The notes beneath the pieces are model-generated. The model had not been told where the DNA came from and did no database searches. It worked only from the letters and a program-made list of their open reading frames with translations. Below are positions 16,437 to 25,367 of a stretch of DNA of 64,000 nt, one piece after another. The position numbers and the translations under genes are program-made. The DNA is from Desulfospira sp963664655 (GTDB taxonomy: Bacteria > Desulfobacterota > Desulfobacteria > Desulfobacterales > Desulfobacteraceae). Position 1 is the first letter of the stretch; each line of letters begins with the position of its first letter. The stretch covers positions 682,001 through 746,000 of the forward strand of contig OY761554.1 in the NCBI GenBank assembly GCA_963664655.2. The letters are read 5' to 3'.

Positions 16437-17495
16437 TTATTTCTTGTATTTGTCAACAACAGCCCGTGCGGCGTCATACAGGCCCTGTCCATCAACCCCT
16501 TTGGCGTTCATCTCGGCAATCCACTGTTTGACCACTTTATCTGCCGCCACTTTGAAACCGGCCAGCTGTTTCTCATCCGGAAAGATAACGGTCTTGCCTT
16601 CTTTCTGCATTAAGGCAATAAAGGCACTGACCACCTGATCCTGATTTTCGGCAATGGTCATGGACAGTTTTCTGTATGAATGTTCTTCGATAATTTTCTG
16701 AAGATCCTGGGGCAGGGCAGTCCATTTCTTTTCGTTGATGACAATAAACATTGGCCCGGCATAGAGCTTGATATCCAGAAAATATTTGGTGGGTTCCTGG
16801 AGTTTAAACCCCGGGATACCGGCCCAGTCAAAGACGTAGCCGTTGATTACGCCTTTTTCAAGGGACTGGTAGATATCCGGTGTGGGAATGGTCATTGGAA
16901 TGGCGCCCCACTCTTTGATCACCTGGGTTGCGGGCCCTGTGGGAACACGAACCTTAAGCCCTTTTATGTCATCTACACAGGTTACTTTTTTATCCGTCCC
17001 CAATACGGCCGGCGGATGCGCATAAAGGGCCAGCACCTTAAGGCCTTCAAACTCTTTCTGAATTTCAGGCCGCTGATTGTACAGTTCCCAGAAGGCATCA
17101 ACGGTATGGACCGTGTTTTCAAACCCCAGCATGGGCAGGCTGATGACATCGGTTGCGGTAAATTCTTTATTAAAGAACCCGGTAAATGACCAGAGAATGT
17201 CGCAAATCCCGTTATTAACCATATTCATACCGTCCACAACCGATCCCAGGGTGCTGCTGGGATAAACGGTGATGTTGAGTTTGCCGTTTGAAGCGGCATT
17301 CACCTCATTGGCCCATGCCTGAAACATTTTGCCCTTATCGCTGTTGGCCGGCTCATGATGTGCAAATTTTAATTCATAAGGTTTTTCTTCACTGGCTTTA
17401 TCGTTTGAACAGCCACAGATAAGAAAAACAAGACAGACAAGCAGAACTGAGAGCAGAAAATATATAGAAATGTTGTTGGTTTTTTTATGTTCCAT
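16437..17495 (-). CDS. dctP: TRAP transporter substrate-binding lipoprotein (DctP)
   Basis: The 352-residue protein has an N-terminal signal with a lipobox (FLICGC, Cys 29). It is followed by the DctP-family fold: LKFAHHEPANSDKGKMFQ, YPSSTLGSVVDGMNMVNNG, and the arginine-containing ligand segment GLKVRVPTGPATQVIKEWG near residue 180. Then come IPTPDIYQSLEKGVINGYVFDW and an alpha-rich C-terminus. It captures the substrate outside the membrane and delivers it to DctQM. Being a lipoprotein is less common than a free periplasmic receptor. It is the first gene of the operon, and a near-consensus sigma-54 promoter lies about 134 bp upstream. Confidence 0.92.
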   Translation of the reverse strand: MEHKKTNNISIYFLLSVLLVCLVFLICGCSNDKASEEKPYELKFAHHEPANSDKGKMFQAWANEVNAASNGKLNITVYPSSTLGSVVDGMNMVNNGICDILWSFTGFFNKEFTATDVISLPMLGFENTVHTVDAFWELYNQRPEIQKEFEGLKVLALYAHPPAVLGTDKKVTCVDDIKGLKVRVPTGPATQVIKEWGAIPMTIPTPDIYQSLEKGVINGYVFDWAGIPGFKLQEPTKYFLDIKLYAGPMFIVINEKKWTALPQDLQKIIEEHSYRKLSMTIAENQDQVVSAFIALMQKEGKTVIFPDEKQLAGFKVAADKVVKQWIAEMNAKGVDGQGLYDAARAVVDKYKK

Positions 17496-17628
17496 TGTTT
17501 ACCCCCTGAAGATTAAATGTCCTGTAAACCGCGTTCATCAAAAAAAGGCGTTGCCCGTTACGTGAATAAACCGGAATAACACAGCCCGACATACCGGTGT
17601 ATTATGCCAGTGCCTGCCAAACCCAGAT

Positions 17629-17644
17629 TGCAAAGGACATGCCA
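17629..17644 (-). promoter_or_regulatory. Sigma-54 promoter for dctPQM-CoA-transferase
   Basis: On the minus strand the bases read TGGCATGTCCTTTGCA, which differs from the -24/-12 consensus TGGCACG-N4-TTGCA at one fixed position and keeps the GG-N10-GC spacing. It lies about 134 bp before dctP. The rest of 17496-17844 has no gene. Transport operons of this kind are often activated by DctD-type regulators, but none is adjacent here. Confidence 0.7.
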
Positions 17645-17844
17645 GGCCCCCGACACCGGGCGGCCCATGTTTTTCTATGGGCGAAAAAAAGACGGATTCA
17701 TTTGTAAACAGGTATAAATTAAGGGGGTTGGGTTCAGATTGTCCAGCCCGGCCGTTGTCTGCCCCTTAAGATTTAAGAGGAAAAAACAAGGGGGGCAGGC
17801 AGGGGAAGTGTTTACAGCTTATAAAAAAAACTGACAAAGACAAA

Positions 17845-17988
17845 GGGGTCAAGACAAAGGGGTCAAACCTTGATTATAGCATTATATACAGACATGGATG
17901 ACAGATGCGGCGATTATATGGACTGCATACATATGCTGCCAATGCTAAAAGGCGATAATCAAGGTTTGACCCCATGAAGATTGACCCC
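17845..17988. repeat. GGGGTCAA-bordered inverted-repeat element
   Basis: GGGGTCAAACCTTGATTAT at 17859-17877 is the exact reverse complement of 17955-17973. Outside both arms, after spacers of six and seven bases, there is a further GGGGTCAA (17845-17852) and TTGACCCC (17981-17988). About 77 bp of non-coding sequence separate the arms. The form is that of a MITE or REP-like element. It overlaps the 3' end of the helicase gene and supplies its stop codon. Confidence 0.75.
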
Positions 17989-20900
17989 ATGAAGAATTTC
18001 CACGATGGGGATTTCCCATTCATCGGCTCTTTCCGTAAGACCGTCATGGTCCGGGTTGTCTGTTTTGCGGCGCTGAAGGCGCTGAATAATGCCCAGGACC
18101 CTGGCCTGGCGGATGGCGTGGATCCGCCCATGCCAGGCGGCCCGGCCCTTGGCTGAAAGCCTTGCAATGGTTCGGCCTTGACGGTCCGTAACAAAGATAT
18201 GATGCTTTTTCTCCACCAGAGATACCCTGTCCAAAGGCCCAAGTTCTGAAAGGGCGCGGTGGATATCATCCCCCTGAGGGAACAGGCCCGCATAGGAAAT
18301 GAACAGGTCTTCAAGCCCCAGGATGGAAATGGTTAAAGATTCATTGAACTCTGGTATGTCTGATGGTTCTGCCGTCGTGATGCGGACAAATTCGTTTTGT
18401 TCCAGACAGGAAACATGTGGATTGGCAAAGTTTTGAACTTTAAACATATAAACCCCCCGGATGGCCCGGGTCATGGCCACGTAAAACAGCCGCCGTTCTT
18501 CCTCGATATCCCGGCAGGTCCAGCCGCCGTCCAGGATGAACACAACGGGGAATTGCATTCCCTTTACGCTGTGGGCCGTGCCCAGGAAAACCCCGGTTCC
18601 GGTCTGGTGTTCCCGCCGTTCCTCCACCAGGGTTTCAACCACAAAATCCCTGGCCCGGGCAACGGAAATTTCCATATCCGAATTGATTTCGCACCAGGCG
18701 GCAAGCAGTTGTGCCACCTGGTCTGTCCAGCTGTTTTGCTGATTAAACAATCCCAGGACCGCCTGCTTTAGATCCGCCGGGGACTTGCTTTCATTTTTGT
18801 GCTCTTCCAGATACCGGATCAGGGTCTGGATTTCCCTGATCTTAAACAGGGGAAATCCGGAACCGGCGTTGATGGGCCGGGAAAAGGGGATGTTTTCTCT
18901 GGCCAGGGCCATCCTCACGGATACCAGGAAGGGGAACCCCATGCCGTTTCTGGAAACCACAGCCATATCGGAAAAGTCCAGATCCGGTGATCCGGCCACC
19001 AGATCCCTGATGGTCCGGGCAACAAAAACGGCCTGGGAAGCGATATCTCTGGCGTGGACCACCTGTACAAGTTCCGTGCCGGCAAATTCACGGGCTTTTT
19101 TTTCAAGCTGTTTTCTTTTCCGGTTGATCCGGCAGGGCTGGCCGGTTTTCATCCGGTCCTTGTTTTGGGCAATAAAGGCGTTGGATGCCTGGATAATGGG
19201 GTGGGACGACCGGTAATTTTCCGTAAGACAGAAGGTTCCGGCCTGGTAATCTTCCTGGAACTGTCTGATAAATTTAACATTGGCGTTCCGGAATCCGTAT
19301 ATGCTCTGGTCATCATCCCCCACGGCCATGATGGATATTCTGGCGTCCTGGCCCTGTTCGAGCCGGCCTGTCAGGGCCGAGATAAACCGGTACTGGCCAT
19401 CATCAATGTCCTGGTATTCGTCCACCAGGATATACCGGTACCGGGCCAGCAGGGTCTGCCTTGCCTCTGACGGGTCAAGGCCGGTGATTTCCCGTTCCCC
19501 GTTTAAAAGGGTGACCGCTTCCTCAATAATGGTGTCAAACCCGGCGGTTTCGCCGGTTTCAGGCCGTTTCATCCCATCCAGAAAAGACCGGCCGGCCAGG
19601 CGCATGGCAAATCCGTGGTAGGTCATGGCCGTCACACTGCCGGCCCGTTTGCCCACCAGTGCCCGAATTCGTTTTCGAAGCTCAATCATGGCCTGGTGGT
19701 TGAAACAAAGCACCAGGATGGACGAGGGATCAACGGATCTGGCCTTGATCAGCCAGGCGCAGCGGTGGACAACGGTCCTTGTCTTGCCCGATCCAGGCCC
19801 GGCAAGGACCAGCAGGTTGGTGTCGGGCGGGGCGGCCACAATGGCTTCCTGATCCGGGTTTTCAAGGGCCTGGACAATAACTTTAAAGGCCTGAGCGGTC
19901 ATGGCGGTCTGGATCAGCGCTTTTTCTTTAGGGAAATGCTTCTGGATAAAGGCATCATAGGAAGAGGAAAAATAGTCGCTGACAAACCCAAGGGCGGTTT
20001 TGATTTTTTCAAGGCCGGTCCGGGCGTATTTTTCCATGACATGGACCTGGACGTTTTTCTGGCCGTAGTGCAGGGATAAGGGTTCAAAGTCGCCCTTTGT
20101 GTACTGGCGCTTCCGGCCCTGGTCCAGCAGTTCCAGGGTCATGGCCTGGCGGAATACCCCTAATCCGTTCTGCAAAGTGATCACCTTCATGTCATGCATG
20201 AACAACAGGCTTTTTTCGATCAGGGCCTGGTAATTGCCCGTGTAGCCGGACAAAAACACATCCGCCTGCATGGCCTGGGTGATCTTGGATAAGAAAAACT
20301 CGGCCATGACCTGGGCCCGGCCCTGCTGAAGGGGCTTTGACAGGGAACCGATAATCACCTCAAGGCAGACCCTGGCGCAATGGTGGCGCAGCTGGACCCT
20401 TTTTTTGATTTCCTGCCAGGGAAATTTAACGTAAACCATGAGCTGGTCCGCCCCCTTGCGGCCGGCGATTTTCAGGCTTCTTCCCTGGTTGTCCCCCTTG
20501 TCCCCGGCAATGGCCCGCAGCACCTTGCCCGCAATATCGGTGTTGACCTGCTGAAAACCATTATCTTTGAGGCGCTGGGACATGAGGCGAAGGTTGATCA
20601 GGTCCGGCGTGTCCGGTGAGGCTGCAGCATCCGGCGACATCTGGATCATAAAATCAAGCAACTGATTTTCAATCTCCATGAACGCCTTCAAAATTTTAAG
20701 GGAACTTTTCGGCCCCCTGGGTGTGACAAAGGCCGTCATGACCACCCCTTCCCGGATCAGACCGGCCCGGGTCATTTCAGACAGCAGGCCGATGACCTGC
20801 CGGGGGTCCAGGTACTGGTCGGGCAGGTTTTCGATCTGCCCTAAACTGGCCACAATGGTGTCTGCAGACAGCAGGGCATCCTTGTCCGCATTGAACAACG

Positions 20901-23214
20901 TGCTCAGGATGGTCCGGTATATCTCAGCCTTGACCCTGGAAAGATTCAGGGCTGCGATTTTTTTTTCTGCGGCCTCCATGTCCTGGACAACGGGGCTTCC
21001 CGTGAAAAACAGGGTCTGGTTAAAAGAGCGCCTGATAAACCCTTTGCGTTCAAGCCAGCTGACCCCGGTCCTGGCCTTTGCGTCATTCTCCCCGAAATCG
21101 GGTGAGCCGATCATGCGCATGATTTCCCCCGGAGTGATCACAATCTCCGGGGTTTTTTCCCCTCTTTTTCTTAAGACGGAAAGGATCTTTTTAATCTCTT
21201 TTAAGCTTAACTTTGAATAGGCGTTCAGGGAAAACTGATTTTCAATATCGTCCTGTTCGTACAGGAGGATACACTCAGCAGGCTCTGTGTCCCGGCCGGC
21301 CCGGCCCGCCTCCTGAAGGTAATTTTCAAGGGAGCCCGGGATGTCGGCATGGATGACCAGGCGGATATCCTTTTTATCCACCCCCATGCCAAAGGCGTTG
21401 GTGGCGCAGATCACCGGGATGGCACCGGCAATAAACTCGTCCTGGATATTTCTCTTGTCCGGCTCGCTTCTTTTGGCGTGAAAGGCCTGGGCCGCGATCC
21501 CCCGTTCATTTAAAAACGCGCTGAGCTTTTCCGTGGCTTTGGTGGTGGCACAGTAGACAATGGCACTGCCAGGGGCAGTGCCATTGGTGCCGGCAAGGCT
21601 GTCTTTAAGGCAATTGAAAATGACATCGCTTTTTTCGTTCTGGGTGACCGGCCAGACCTGGAAACTTAAATTTTCCCGCTGGACCCCGCTGATGAAATGA
21701 ACCAGGTCAAGGTTGAGCTTTTCATTGAAATGGCCGGTGATCTCCTGGATCACGTCCTTTTTGGCTGTGGCCGTGAACGCGCCGATCAGGGGCAGGCGGC
21801 GGTCATGTTGATGCTGGTCATAGATAAAATCGGCCACATTCAGGTAATCCGGCCTGAAATCATGCCCCCATTTGGAAAGGCAGTGGGCCTCATCAAAAAT
21901 CCAGGCACCGATATCCCGGGAACGGATCAAATCGGCCACGCTGAAATTGCGCAGCTGCTCTGGCGAAATATACAGGATACCGATATCCCCGAGCCTGACC
22001 TTTTCCATGATTTCACCCCGTTCGGGCAGGGTGAGGCTGCCGTTGATTGCACCGGCAAAATCAGCGCCCACGGCCTTGTTCAGGTTGTCCACCTGATCTT
22101 TCATCAATGCCTTGAGCGGAGAAATGACAATGGTCAGTTCGCCGGTCCGGTGGTACCGGTGAAGGGCGGGAATCTGGTAACAGATGGATTTACCCCCGCC
22201 CGTGGGCAGGATGGCCAGCAAAGAGTTTCCCCCAAGGTTGGATTCAACAATATCCTTTTGAAGGTTCCGGCCGTCGGCAAGGGTCCGGAAGGCGTCAAAT
22301 CCAAAATATTTTTTTAAGAGCTTTTCAGAGTCATTGTTTTCCCGGCACCAGGGGCAGTCGCTGCTGCCGCAGGCATACCGGAGCCGTTCAATAACGGGGG
22401 TGATTTCAGGAAATTCATGCCTGACCCAGGGCGGGATAACGGAGTTGCCGCCGGCCACCCTGAGCCAGGACAGGGCATAGGCAAGCACCGGCCTCTGGTC
22501 GGGATGGTCCCGGACTTCGTCCCAGACAGCGCCAAAGGCCGTGGGGCATACGGCATCCCGGCACTGGTCTAAAAACAACTGCTTTGCCCGGTCCGCATCC
22601 GGGACAGTACCGCAAAAGGAGACAAACAGATCATGAATCCCGGCCATTGGGCGGTTTGGGGAAGAGGCCGGATCGCCTTCAAAGGCAAAGGCATAAAACG
22701 CCATCAACCCGGGTTGGGCTTCATTGAACCGGGAAAAGGCTGCCATCTGGTCGTCAAAAACCGTCCGGGCAAGCTTTGCATCAGCCACAGGGTTGTTTTT
22801 GCTGTTCTTTACCAGCTTATAGCCTTTGACCAGTTTGTGGTAAGGGTTTTCCGGAAAGGCCAGAGGAGACAGGTAAAGGGTGTCAATGACCGGCAGTTTC
22901 AGCAAGGGGGAGTCCGGCCAGATTCTCTTTATGAGGGCAAGGTCATGGTTAAGGATATTGTGCCCTAAGATACAGTCGGCACTGGACGAGAATTCTGCCA
23001 GCTTTTCTAAGGCTTTTTTGCTGTCTTTTATGTCTTTTCGTTCAAAGGTCCGGTCGTTGAGAACCGCCCCCATGTGAAAAATATCCCCATCCGGCACCGC
23101 TTCAAAGTCAATGACGAGGATATCGCCAAATTCCCCGGGAACCCTGGAGTGAAGATGCCCCGGCCGTTCAGTTGCCCTGGCTGTAAGGTGTGACCCCATC
23201 CCCCATCCCCTCAA
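17959..23214 (-). CDS. Fusion of DEDD exonuclease, RecQ helicase and UvrD-type helicase
   Basis: The 1751-codon frame joins three DNA-processing modules. At about residues 30-160 a DEDD-type exonuclease shows VIDFEAVPDG, ILGHNILNHDLALI and NPVADAKLA. A cluster CGSSDCPWC at about 281 may bind zinc. At 330-650 a RecQ-type SF2 helicase has LPTGGGKSICYQIPAL, IFDEAHCLSKWGHDFRP and QEAGRAGRD. From 1130 an SF1A UvrD/Rep-type helicase has VLAGPGSGKTRTVVHRCAW, DEYQDIDD, VGDDDQSIYGFRNA, HSVKGMQFPVVFILDGG and LFYVAMTRA. All ATPase motifs look intact. The ATG at 23214 overlaps the ATPase gene; the ATG at 23199 is an alternative. The last residues (HGVNLHGVKP) and stop come from the repeat element. The role is likely repair or defence, not proven. 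Confidence 0.85.
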   Translation of the reverse strand: MRGWGMGSHLTARATERPGHLHSRVPGEFGDILVIDFEAVPDGDIFHMGAVLNDRTFERKDIKDSKKALEKLAEFSSSADCILGHNILNHDLALIKRIWPDSPLLKLPVIDTLYLSPLAFPENPYHKLVKGYKLVKNSKNNPVADAKLARTVFDDQMAAFSRFNEAQPGLMAFYAFAFEGDPASSPNRPMAGIHDLFVSFCGTVPDADRAKQLFLDQCRDAVCPTAFGAVWDEVRDHPDQRPVLAYALSWLRVAGGNSVIPPWVRHEFPEITPVIERLRYACGSSDCPWCRENNDSEKLLKKYFGFDAFRTLADGRNLQKDIVESNLGGNSLLAILPTGGGKSICYQIPALHRYHRTGELTIVISPLKALMKDQVDNLNKAVGADFAGAINGSLTLPERGEIMEKVRLGDIGILYISPEQLRNFSVADLIRSRDIGAWIFDEAHCLSKWGHDFRPDYLNVADFIYDQHQHDRRLPLIGAFTATAKKDVIQEITGHFNEKLNLDLVHFISGVQRENLSFQVWPVTQNEKSDVIFNCLKDSLAGTNGTAPGSAIVYCATTKATEKLSAFLNERGIAAQAFHAKRSEPDKRNIQDEFIAGAIPVICATNAFGMGVDKKDIRLVIHADIPGSLENYLQEAGRAGRDTEPAECILLYEQDDIENQFSLNAYSKLSLKEIKKILSVLRKRGEKTPEIVITPGEIMRMIGSPDFGENDAKARTGVSWLERKGFIRRSFNQTLFFTGSPVVQDMEAAEKKIAALNLSRVKAEIYRTILSTLFNADKDALLSADTIVASLGQIENLPDQYLDPRQVIGLLSEMTRAGLIREGVVMTAFVTPRGPKSSLKILKAFMEIENQLLDFMIQMSPDAAASPDTPDLINLRLMSQRLKDNGFQQVNTDIAGKVLRAIAGDKGDNQGRSLKIAGRKGADQLMVYVKFPWQEIKKRVQLRHHCARVCLEVIIGSLSKPLQQGRAQVMAEFFLSKITQAMQADVFLSGYTGNYQALIEKSLLFMHDMKVITLQNGLGVFRQAMTLELLDQGRKRQYTKGDFEPLSLHYGQKNVQVHVMEKYARTGLEKIKTALGFVSDYFSSSYDAFIQKHFPKEKALIQTAMTAQAFKVIVQALENPDQEAIVAAPPDTNLLVLAGPGSGKTRTVVHRCAWLIKARSVDPSSILVLCFNHQAMIELRKRIRALVGKRAGSVTAMTYHGFAMRLAGRSFLDGMKRPETGETAGFDTIIEEAVTLLNGEREITGLDPSEARQTLLARYRYILVDEYQDIDDGQYRFISALTGRLEQGQDARISIMAVGDDDQSIYGFRNANVKFIRQFQEDYQAGTFCLTENYRSSHPIIQASNAFIAQNKDRMKTGQPCRINRKRKQLEKKAREFAGTELVQVVHARDIASQAVFVARTIRDLVAGSPDLDFSDMAVVSRNGMGFPFLVSVRMALARENIPFSRPINAGSGFPLFKIREIQTLIRYLEEHKNESKSPADLKQAVLGLFNQQNSWTDQVAQLLAAWCEINSDMEISVARARDFVVETLVEERREHQTGTGVFLGTAHSVKGMQFPVVFILDGGWTCRDIEEERRLFYVAMTRAIRGVYMFKVQNFANPHVSCLEQNEFVRITTAEPSDIPEFNESLTISILGLEDLFISYAGLFPQGDDIHRALSELGPLDRVSLVEKKHHIFVTDRQGRTIARLSAKGRAAWHGRIHAIRQARVLGIIQRLQRRKTDNPDHDGLTERADEWEIPIVEILHGVNLHGVKP

Positions 23215-24370
23215 GCTTTTTCATAAACCGTGGCAAAGAGATGACCGTCACATCATCGCTAATGGGAAATTCATCTTCTCCCCCGTAGATAACATATTTC
23301 CGGGCAGCGCCAATATCATCACAAGTTGCACTGTAATGCCTGCCTATTTTGGGTGCGGTACCATATTTTATTTCCACAGCCCAGATTTGAGATGACGGCA
23401 GTTTGATAATCAGATCAATTTCCGCGCCTGCAGCGGTCCGGTAAAAATATGTTTCCGTACGACGGGGCAGTACGGAATGAATATTTTCCACAACAAACCC
23501 TTCCCAGCTCTTGCCAAGGACCGGATTGGAGAGTAATGCATCATATTGTTCAATTCCCAGCAGGCGGTGTAAGATGCCGCTGTCCCGGATATAGTAGCGC
23601 GGTGTTTTGACCAGCCGTTTTTTGACATTGGCATGCCATGGCATTAAGCGTCTGACCAGGAGCAGATCCGAAAGAATATCGATATAGTGACTTACCGTTT
23701 TGCCATCTATCTCAAGGTTGGTCCCCAATTTCGAGTAGTTCACCGGTTCACCCTGAAGATGGGCCAGCATGGTCCACAGGCGGCGCATCCGGACGGCCGG
23801 CACATGAAACCCCAACTGTGGCAGATCTCTTTCAAGATAGGTCCGGATTAAGTCCTCGAGCCAATCCATGGCTATGGCGTCATCATCAGCCAGAAAACTT
23901 TCAGGAAAACCGCCGTTTGCCCAAAGTTTATGGATGGTTTTATTTTCCCCGAAGGCTTCAAGGACATTCAGGCCGCCCATCTCGATATAGCTGATTCTGC
24001 CGGCAAGGCTTTCAGAGGTTTGCCGCATCAAATCCATGGAGGCTGAACCAAGGAAAAGGAATTGCCCGGATTTGCGTCCCAGTTCTCTGTTTTTGTCGAT
24101 AAGACCGCGCAACACCGGAAACAGGTCCGGTGCCCGTTGTATTTCATCTAAGATGACCAGTTTATCCGCCTGGGTATTTAAAAAAGCCGCCGGGTCGCTG
24201 AGCTTGAGCAGGTCTCCGGGCGATTCCAGATCAAGATAGACAGAATCTATTTGCTTTGCAATGGCTTTGGCCAGGGTGGTTTTCCCCACCTGCCGGGCCC
24301 CAAGCAGTGCAACGGCAGGCACCTGCCCCATTTTTTTCTTTATTTCATCTGTAATCCATCGGGAAATCAT
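23168..24370 (-). CDS. AAA ATPase with C-terminal DUF4143 domain
   Basis: The 400-residue protein has Walker A LLGARQVGKTTLAKAI near residue 23, Walker B KLVILDEIQRAPDLFPVLRG near 90, a sensor-like FLFLGSASMDLMR, and SLAGRISYIEMGGLNVLEA. The second half is DUF4143: winged-helix-like YSKLGTNLEIDGKTVSHYIDIL, then a restriction-fold-like end with AEIDLIIK and WAVEIKYG. These proteins are widespread, often mobile, and their function is poorly known; an archaeal-type AAA/nuclease switch is one idea. The gene overlaps the helicase fusion by 47 bp and is preceded by a perfect inverted repeat that ends at its start codon. Confidence 0.88.
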   Translation of the reverse strand: MISRWITDEIKKKMGQVPAVALLGARQVGKTTLAKAIAKQIDSVYLDLESPGDLLKLSDPAAFLNTQADKLVILDEIQRAPDLFPVLRGLIDKNRELGRKSGQFLFLGSASMDLMRQTSESLAGRISYIEMGGLNVLEAFGENKTIHKLWANGGFPESFLADDDAIAMDWLEDLIRTYLERDLPQLGFHVPAVRMRRLWTMLAHLQGEPVNYSKLGTNLEIDGKTVSHYIDILSDLLLVRRLMPWHANVKKRLVKTPRYYIRDSGILHRLLGIEQYDALLSNPVLGKSWEGFVVENIHSVLPRRTETYFYRTAAGAEIDLIIKLPSSQIWAVEIKYGTAPKIGRHYSATCDDIGAARKYVIYGGEDEFPISDDVTVISLPRFMKKLEGMGDGVTPYSQGN

Positions 24371-24409
24371 ACCTTGTAATTTAGGATAGGTATTCCGAAA
24401 TTACAAGGT
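24371..24409 (-). promoter_or_regulatory. 12-bp inverted repeat abutting the AAA ATPase start codon
   Basis: ACCTTGTAATTT (24371-24382) and AAATTACAAGGT (24398-24409) are exact complements around a 15-base spacer. On the mRNA the stem ends directly at the ATG, so the AAGGT that would serve as ribosome-binding site is paired. It may be an operator or a translation-blocking hairpin. Confidence 0.55.
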
Positions 24410-24442
24410 AAAAAATTCGTTTGTGGGGTCACATGGCTCTCT

Positions 24443-25264
24443 TCAAGACCCGGTGAACTTTGGGGGCCGCCTTTCCATGAATGCGGTCATGGCCTCCATG
24501 AGGTCATTGGAGGTAATGATGCTGGCGCTGATGGATGCCACGTAATTGAGCCCGTCTTCTATGCTTTTGCCCACCCCGTAATTTAAGACATTCTTGGATG
24601 CCTGGACCGCCATGGGCGCGTTGGCCGCAATCTCCAGGGCCATGTCTTGCGCCCCCCTGAGCAGGGCTTCCCGGTCTTCAAACACCTGGTTGACCAGAAG
24701 GATTTCTCTGGCCCGCTTGGCATCAATGGTTTTGGCGGTAAAGGCCATTTCCCGGGTGATGCCCTGGCCCACGATCAGGGGCAGGCGCTGCAATACCCCC
24801 ACATCGGCCACAATGGCCACCGCCGCCTCTTTCAGAGAAAACCCGGCGTCTTTGGCACACAGCCTAATATCGCAGGCCGTGATCATATCAAGGCCGGCAC
24901 CGATACAATGGCCGTGGACGGCAGCAATCACGGGTTTCTGGCATTTTTCAATGCAGGTGATGGCCTCCTGGAGATGTTTGATCTTCTCCATCAGCTTCCA
25001 TTTGGTTCCGCCTTTTTGCTCGGGGTCCATGAGTTCGGGCAGTTCCGGGACCATGCCGGCCAGATCAATCCCTGCTGAAAAACAGTTTCCTTTTCCGGTC
25101 AGCACCACGGCCCGGATGGCCGGGTCCCGGTCCAGGTCCTGAAAAATGGGGATGCTCTCCTTCCAGGCCGGGGGATGCATGGCATTGTTTTTTTGGGGAC
25201 GGTTCAGGTATACCCAGGCAATGGGCGGCTTTTTTTGAACTTCATAGAATTCATACGCTGTCAT
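24443..25264 (-). CDS. Crotonase-family protein, dienoyl-CoA isomerase-like
   Basis: The 273-residue protein shows the crotonase fold: WVYLNRPQKNNAM, the first oxyanion-hole segment GNCFSAGIDLAG, and AAVHGHCIGAGLDMI for the second. The active-site region reads KEAAVAIVADVGVLQRLP, which resembles the Glu...AspVGxLQRLP pattern of delta3,5-delta2,4-dienoyl-CoA isomerases more than the two-glutamate hydratases. It may therefore help degrade unsaturated acids. The gene stands alone on the minus strand, 5 kb from the beta-oxidation operon, and is followed by an inverted-repeat leader of the ATPase gene. Confidence 0.8.
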   Translation of the reverse strand: MTAYEFYEVQKKPPIAWVYLNRPQKNNAMHPPAWKESIPIFQDLDRDPAIRAVVLTGKGNCFSAGIDLAGMVPELPELMDPEQKGGTKWKLMEKIKHLQEAITCIEKCQKPVIAAVHGHCIGAGLDMITACDIRLCAKDAGFSLKEAAVAIVADVGVLQRLPLIVGQGITREMAFTAKTIDAKRAREILLVNQVFEDREALLRGAQDMALEIAANAPMAVQASKNVLNYGVGKSIEDGLNYVASISASIITSNDLMEAMTAFMERRPPKFTGS

Positions 25265-25284
25265 CTGATACTCCTTATCAGGGA

Positions 25285-25361
25285 TTTAGACTGAAGGGGG
25301 GTTCGGCTGAAGATTTCACCCTCCCCTCAACGGTCTCCCCGTCAGTCTTCGGCCTGTCAAC
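25285..25361. repeat. Heptad hairpin of the CTGAAGG family, copy 1
   Basis: TTTAGAC TGAAGGG GGGTTCG GCTGAAG on the left faces a right arm with CGGTCTC CCCGTCA GTCTTCG GCC. Units are seven bases long and the arms are partly complementary. It fills the gap between metW and the crotonase gene. A second, better paired copy is at 34571. Confidence 0.55.
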
Positions 25362-25367
25362 CTTTAT

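Noticed and set aside
23190..24432. GTGACCCCA (23190) and TGGGGTCAC (24424) as inverted ends of a mobile unit carrying the AAA ATPase gene
   Set aside because: Nine bases is short, the left copy lies within coding sequence of both overlapping genes, and no target duplication is seen. It could be chance.
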